DNA of 17,225 nt, from positions 1 through 17,225 of the forward strand of contig JAEZDW010000182.1 of NCBI GenBank assembly GCA_023417955.1, read 5' to 3'. The notes under the pieces are model-generated. The model was given only the letters and a program-made list of their open reading frames with translations. It was not told the origin of the DNA and did not search any database. Each line of letters starts with the position of its first letter. Positions within the stretch are counted from its first letter, which is position 1. Both the position numbers and the translations under genes were made by a program. Below are positions 13,913-17,225 of this stretch, one piece after another. Origin of the DNA: Bacteroidota bacterium. Its GTDB lineage: Bacteria > Bacteroidota > Bacteroidia > Cytophagales > Cyclobacteriaceae.

Positions 13913-14977
13913 TTAGTGTCGCGCAAAGTTCCACTTGACGACCTGCTCAAGTTTTGCTGCGCTCTTGATCTTGACTTTGCCCGCGTTGATTTCAATGAGG
14001 CCCTCGTCTTTAAAATCAGAAAGTACACGGATGACAGATTCCGGTGCGGTACCCACCATCTTTGCGAGGTCTTCACGCGGTACCGAAAGAGCTTCGCGTT
14101 CATCCTGATGGTGATGGATACGCAACAACGCCTCGGCTGTGCGTTGACGGACTGAATTGTACGCAAGGTTAAGCAGTTGTTCTTCCTTTTCAGCCACCTT
14201 CTTGCAGAGCATCGAAATGAATGTATGTGAAACGTCTTTGTGACTTTGAAGCAGTGTCAGGAAGTCGTGGCGTGGGATCATCACGATTTCAGAATCCTCA
14301 AGGGAAACTGCCGAGTCTTGTTGAGGAGAATTGTCGAGCACGGACTCGAATCCAAAGAAGTCGTTCTCCTTGTACAGGTTTGTGATTAGTTCCTTGCCGT
14401 CGAGGTTTGTTTTGTACGTCTTGACGCTGCCTGACTTGATAAAGTAAATGTGGTTGGGCAGATCGCCCTCCATGAATATGTCTGCCTTCTTTTTGAACAG
14501 CTTTGTCTTCTTGTCTTTTGCGAGATTTTTCAGATTAAGTGCCTGCTGTGCGTCGCTGAGGAAGTGATCCAGACCTTCGGCCGTGGAGGGGTATTCCTTA
14601 TACTGCATTGAGCTCTTCTTCAAACGCGTCTCTATGGCGTTAAGCAGGTCTGTGTCGTCGAAAGGTTTCGTCAGGTAGTCATCAGCGCCAAGCGTCATGC
14701 CTTTGCGTATGTCAGACTTTTCTGTTTTCGCTGTAAGGAAGATAAACGGTATCCTGGCTGTTTCCGGATTCTTGCTCAGAATATGGAGTACGCCGTAACC
14801 GTCGAGCTCAGGCATCATGATATCACAGATTATCAGGTCGGGTTTTTCTTTCTGAGCGAGTTCTACGCCAACCTTCCCGTTAGGCGCAGTAACAACTTCG
14901 TAATGTGCAAGGGCAAGAATTTCGCCCGTATTTTCCCGTACCTCGGTATTGTCTTCTATTAAAAGGATTTTTTTCAT
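13913..14977 (-). CDS. Receiver-Crp/Fnr fusion transcription regulator
   Basis: The 354-aa protein has three modules. Residues 1-120 are a CheY-like receiver with acidic pocket E8-D9, phosphoacceptor Asp52 (CDIMMPELDG), Thr82 and Lys104 (LTKPFD). Residues about 155-260 are a cyclic-nucleotide-binding-like barrel (FMEGDLPNHIYFIKSGSVK), followed by a dimerisation helix. Residues about 278-345 are a Crp-type winged helix-turn-helix. The recognition helix APESVIRVLSDF aligns with that of FNR, keeping the DNA-contacting Glu (313) and Arg (317), with Ile316 in place of FNR Ser212. The cysteine cluster that holds the FNR iron-sulfur centre is absent, so oxygen is not sensed that way. The ATG at 14977 begins the receiver. 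It starts 16 nt after the kinase stop, so the pair forms a two-component system. The four FNR-like boxes in this window are its likely targets. Confidence 0.93.
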   Translation of the reverse strand: MKKILLIEDNTEVRENTGEILALAHYEVVTAPNGKVGVELAQKEKPDLIICDIMMPELDGYGVLHILSKNPETARIPFIFLTAKTEKSDIRKGMTLGADDYLTKPFDDTDLLNAIETRLKKSSMQYKEYPSTAEGLDHFLSDAQQALNLKNLAKDKKTKLFKKKADIFMEGDLPNHIYFIKSGSVKTYKTNLDGKELITNLYKENDFFGFESVLDNSPQQDSAVSLEDSEIVMIPRHDFLTLLQSHKDVSHTFISMLCKKVAEKEEQLLNLAYNSVRQRTAEALLRIHHHQDEREALSVPREDLAKMVGTAPESVIRVLSDFKDEGLIEINAGKVKIKSAAKLEQVVKWNFARH

Positions 14978-14993
14978 ATGCTGATTGTAGGGG

Positions 14994-16250
14994 TTATGCC
15001 GGGAAGGTAATGGTAAACGTACTGCCCTTTCCGTACTCGCTTTCAAAACTTATCGTTCCTTCAAGCAATTCAATATATCGTTTTACAATGTTAAGTCCAA
15101 GACCGGTACCCTGAATGTTGGTGGCGTTGCTGGCACGGAAGAATCTGTCAAACATATGGCGTTTGTCGTCGTCCGGAATTCCGATACCTTCATCGCGAAC
15201 ACTGATAGTAACCTCTCCGTTGTCGACGCTGCTGCACAAATAGATTGTTTTGTTTGCATCGGAATACTTAATTGCATTCGATAAAAGATTGAAGAGACTG
15301 TTCCGTATGATTCTTGGATCGGATGTCACGGTTTGATTCTCGGGCGTGCATTCAAGGATTATTTGTTGGCCATCCTTCAAAGACGCCTTAAGCTCTTCCT
15401 GGATTTCCTTCAGAAACTCATCGAGTATAAAAGTTTCCTGGTTTATTTCTATGCGGCCTTCTTCAAGTTTTCCGAGTGAAAGGAAGTCGTTGAGAATCGC
15501 TGTCAGATGATTGACATTTGATTTAATCCGGGCCGTATGTTTGTCAATCTTTTCGACGTCACCTTTCTGCAGGTATTGCGATACCAGTGAAGCTGAACTC
15601 ATGATGGTACTCAGTGGCGTACGGAATTCATGGCTCGCTATTGAAACGAACTTGCTCTTCAGCTCATTCAGCTCACGTTCTTTTATCAATGCAATCCTTG
15701 CTTCTTCCTCGGCTTTCTTTCGTACTTCAACTTCCTTTTCAAGTTCCTGCACGCTCTTATTCAGTGCTTCCGTTCTCGCCTGTACTTTTCGTTCGAGTTC
15801 CGCAGCATAAATAAGCAGTTGTTCTTCGCTGCTCTTAAGTGCTTCCTCAGTGCGCTTCCGTTCAGTTATGTCGATTATAAATGCCATAACAAGGAAGTCT
15901 TCCTTGATTTGTTTATAGCTAAGGCTGACTTCAACGGGGAACTCACTTCCGTCTTTCTTCATTGCCATCAGGTCTCTTCCTACGCCCATGCGCCGCGGTG
16001 CGGGATGTTTGTTGAAGTTCTCGCGCAGGTGCGAATGCCCTCCCCGATATCTGTCGGGAAGCAGGTTTTCAAGGCTTTGACCGATCAGTTCGCCCTCACC
16101 ATATCCGAACATCTGCTCCGATACGGGGTTGGCAAGCATGATAATCCCTTGCCGGTTTACCATGATGATCCCTTCCGCGGATCCCTGAAAGATCTCGCGA
16201 AACGTATCGTTCGATGTTATCTGGAGATTGAACTTTTCAGAACCTGACAT
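14994..16250 (-). CDS. Sensor histidine kinase with FixL-like PAS domain
   Basis: The 418-aa soluble kinase has a PAS domain (about residues 14-130), a coiled-coil signalling helix (about 131-200), the HisKA H-box SHEFRTPL with phosphoacceptor His207, and a HATPase_c domain with N-box LLSNAIKYS (Asn325), G1 box DEGIGIPD (353-360) and G2 box GTGLGL (381-386). No membrane segments are present, so it senses a cytoplasmic signal. The PAS core resembles FixL: His72 and Arg92 lie exactly 20 residues apart, as do the heme-ligand His200 and distal Arg220 of Bradyrhizobium FixL, with GVGR matching GIGR. A heme-based oxygen sensor is therefore possible, but related non-heme PAS domains share the His. 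The ATG at 16250 is used; an in-frame TTG at 16277 is less likely. The partner is the regulator encoded 16 nt downstream. Confidence 0.93.
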   Translation of the reverse strand: MSGSEKFNLQITSNDTFREIFQGSAEGIIMVNRQGIIMLANPVSEQMFGYGEGELIGQSLENLLPDRYRGGHSHLRENFNKHPAPRRMGVGRDLMAMKKDGSEFPVEVSLSYKQIKEDFLVMAFIIDITERKRTEEALKSSEEQLLIYAAELERKVQARTEALNKSVQELEKEVEVRKKAEEEARIALIKERELNELKSKFVSIASHEFRTPLSTIMSSASLVSQYLQKGDVEKIDKHTARIKSNVNHLTAILNDFLSLGKLEEGRIEINQETFILDEFLKEIQEELKASLKDGQQIILECTPENQTVTSDPRIIRNSLFNLLSNAIKYSDANKTIYLCSSVDNGEVTISVRDEGIGIPDDDKRHMFDRFFRASNATNIQGTGLGLNIVKRYIELLEGTISFESEYGKGSTFTITFPA

Positions 16251-16278
16251 AGTCCGCAATTTACATGTCTGGAGCAAA

Positions 16279-16343
16279 TGATAAAAATCAGTTTTTGGGC
16301 TGACGTAAATCCGAATCCTGTTTCATTTATGGACGTATGTTCG
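16279..16343 (+). promoter_or_regulatory. FNR-like box plus -7 element, second usp promoter
   Basis: TGATAAAAATCA (16279-16290) repeats the core found before the CoA-transferase. TATGTTCG at 16336-16343 fits TAnnTTTG with one mismatch and begins exactly 51.5 bp from the box centre. Transcription would start near 16347, 34 nt before the ATG at 16381. The box also lies 29 nt upstream of the kinase ATG on the opposite strand, so its occupancy could affect the kinase operon as feedback. Confidence 0.55.
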
Positions 16344-16380
16344 TATTGTGAACGACTTTTTTCCGAACGGATCAGTAAAA

Positions 16381-16869
16381 ATGAAGGAGCATATTTTATG
16401 TGCGATAGACTTTACCGAATCGTCGCCTAATGTTTTCAGGTGGGCGAACAGGCTTGCCGCCGGCATGGGGGCGAATCTGACCGTATTGTATTCATACCGC
16501 CTCATACAAACAGGGAAGGTCGCCGATATTCTTTCATTTAAGCGAAAAACCGAAGACGAGGCAAGACGAAATTACCTGGCGTTAACTACAGGATTGAAAG
16601 ATACAGCCCAGGTACCCTGTTCATTTATAACAGAAATTGGGTTTTACTCCGATAATATCGGGAAGTTTGTGCGCAAGAACCCTTCGACTGTGGTAGTATT
16701 GGGAGAACAACTCGCCCGCGAACTGTACGATCACAAAGCCCCGCCCTTGCTGTCCTTCCTTGCAACGGTCCAGGTACCCCTGTTTATCGTGCCTTCAAAT
16801 TCCCCGGATACAGGCGCCGTTTCGACCAGCCCCGGCCAGCAATCGGTTGAAAAACCGGTTCCGATTTAA
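16381..16869 (+). CDS. Universal stress protein, single domain, divergent type
   Basis: The 162-aa protein begins with the UspA strand ILCAIDFTESSPNVFRWANRLAAGMGANLTVLYSY, whose Asp is usual for the family, and ends the domain with VPLFIVPSN. The G-2X-G-9X-G-(S/T) nucleotide-binding signature is missing: the matching region reads VVVLGEQLARELYDHKAP. ATP binding is therefore doubtful, as in the UspA subgroup that does not bind ATP. A Pro/Ser-rich tail of about 25 residues follows. I chose the ATG at 16381 because the domain starts there; an in-frame GTG at 16348 would add 11 residues without family similarity and would lie at the predicted transcription start. An FNR-like box promoter precedes it, so it probably belongs to the same low-oxygen response as the two-domain stress protein at 1266. 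Confidence 0.85.
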   Translation: MKEHILCAIDFTESSPNVFRWANRLAAGMGANLTVLYSYRLIQTGKVADILSFKRKTEDEARRNYLALTTGLKDTAQVPCSFITEIGFYSDNIGKFVRKNPSTVVVLGEQLARELYDHKAPPLLSFLATVQVPLFIVPSNSPDTGAVSTSPGQQSVEKPVPI

Positions 16870-16968
16870 ATACAGATTTTTCTGCGTCCACCGGACTTCA
16901 CGCAGTTGCGCGACAGCCGTCTCCTGAGTACATTGTAAAGAAAGTGTATCCACACGGGAAAGACGAAC

Positions 16969-17225
16969 ATGACGCTCTCTGCCGACAATATTCTGTTCCT
17001 GGGGTCGATTTTGCTATTCATTAGCATTCTCGCCAGCAAGACGTCATTCCGATTTGGTATACCAACCCTGGTGCTCTTCATGATTGTGGGTATGGTTGCC
17101 GGTTCCGATGGTCCTGGTGGAATATACTTCAACGACCCCGGTGCTACCCAATTTCTTGGGATGGTCGCTCTAACCTTCATCCTCTTCTCCGGCGGCCTTG
17201 ATACCAAGTGGGAAAGCATCAAACC
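16969..17225 (+). CDS. nhaP2: NhaP2-type K+/H+ antiporter, N-terminal part (partial)
   Basis: The gene runs off the right edge; 85 codons are visible from the ATG at 16969. The translation starts with a helix (NILFLGSILLFISILASK), then FGIPTLVLFMIVGMVAGSDGPGGIYFND and a third helix with FILFSGGLDT. This matches the N-terminus of NhaP2/CvrA, a CPA1-family K+/H+ antiporter of the inner membrane, where GIP-LV-F---GM-AG-DG-GGI-F is strongly conserved. In E. coli the full protein is about 578 aa, so most of it lies outside the window. It follows the stress-protein gene by 99 nt on the same strand and could share its transcript; no clear terminator or promoter is visible between them. Confidence 0.88.
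   Translation, partial: MTLSADNILFLGSILLFISILASKTSFRFGIPTLVLFMIVGMVAGSDGPGGIYFNDPGATQFLGMVALTFILFSGGLDTKWESIK

Noticed and set aside
14978..15046. Longer N-terminus for the receiver-Crp regulator, starting at a TTG
   Set aside because: It would overlap the kinase gene and add 23 residues before the canonical receiver start MKKILLIEDN; the ATG at 14977 is preferred.
16348..16380. GTG start for the second stress protein
   Set aside because: The added residues have no family similarity, and the GTG lies at the predicted transcription start; the ATG at 16381 begins the UspA strand.
16844..16857. CGGTT-GAAA-AACCG hairpin at the end of the second stress gene as a terminator
   Set aside because: The stem is only 5 bp, lies inside the coding region and is not followed directly by a T-run; the later TTTTT at 16877-16881 is too far away.
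16866..17222. 118-codon minus-strand frame at the right edge
   Set aside because: It opposes the plus-strand NhaP2 N-terminus, which is clearly recognisable, and its own translation resembles nothing.
1..17225. CRISPR arrays, tRNA or rRNA genes, insertion sequences
   Set aside because: No regularly spaced repeats, cloverleaf sequences, transposase genes or terminal inverted repeats were seen on reading both strands; the only tandem repeat noted is the 17-bp duplication at 6329-6362.

Overview
The window looks like a chromosomal segment from a member of the Bacteroidota, plausibly a Cytophagales-type aerobe. The reasons are the fused CcoN-CcoO oxidase subunit, a CcoP with a single heme c, the near absence of Shine-Dalgarno sequences, and promoter elements of the TAnnTTTG type. 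The genus cannot be read from this sequence. The content is one coherent theme: respiration at low oxygen and its control.

Layout. The window opens with the last 43 codons of a receiver-domain protein (+), a small unknown gene (-) and a DJ-1/PfpI-family gene (-) that has lost its catalytic cysteine. From 1266 a plus-strand operon encodes a two-domain universal stress protein, the copper P-type ATPase CcoI, CcoS and the oxygen-independent heme enzyme HemN. A thioredoxin and an acetyl-CoA hydrolase/CoA-transferase lie on the minus strand. From 7971 a plus-strand run encodes the cbb3 oxidase (ccoNO fusion, ccoQ, ccoP), then ccoG, ccoH and a SafE-like membrane protein, with a strong terminator hairpin between ccoP and ccoG. 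A convergent minus-strand pair follows: a PAS histidine kinase, then a receiver-Crp/Fnr fusion regulator. The window closes with a second universal stress gene and the start of an NhaP2-type K+/H+ antiporter, both on the plus strand.

How it fits together. The kinase PAS domain resembles that of the oxygen sensor FixL and keeps its heme-ligand His and distal Arg at the correct 20-residue spacing. The next gene joins a phosphoacceptor domain directly to a Crp/Fnr DNA-binding module, as if FixJ and FixK were collapsed into one protein. Four FNR-like palindromes, TGA(T/C)-AAAA-ATCA, lie upstream of the usp-ccoI-ccoS-hemN operon, the ccoNOQP operon, the CoA-transferase and the second usp gene. In all four the palindrome centre lies exactly 51.5 bp from the first base of a TAnnTTTG-like -7 element. 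This predicts a local low-oxygen regulon probably run by the fusion regulator, a link that is inferred and not shown.

No tRNA, rRNA, CRISPR array or insertion sequence was seen. No gene-free stretch exceeds 300 bases; the longest is 7774-7970, which holds two divergent promoters.
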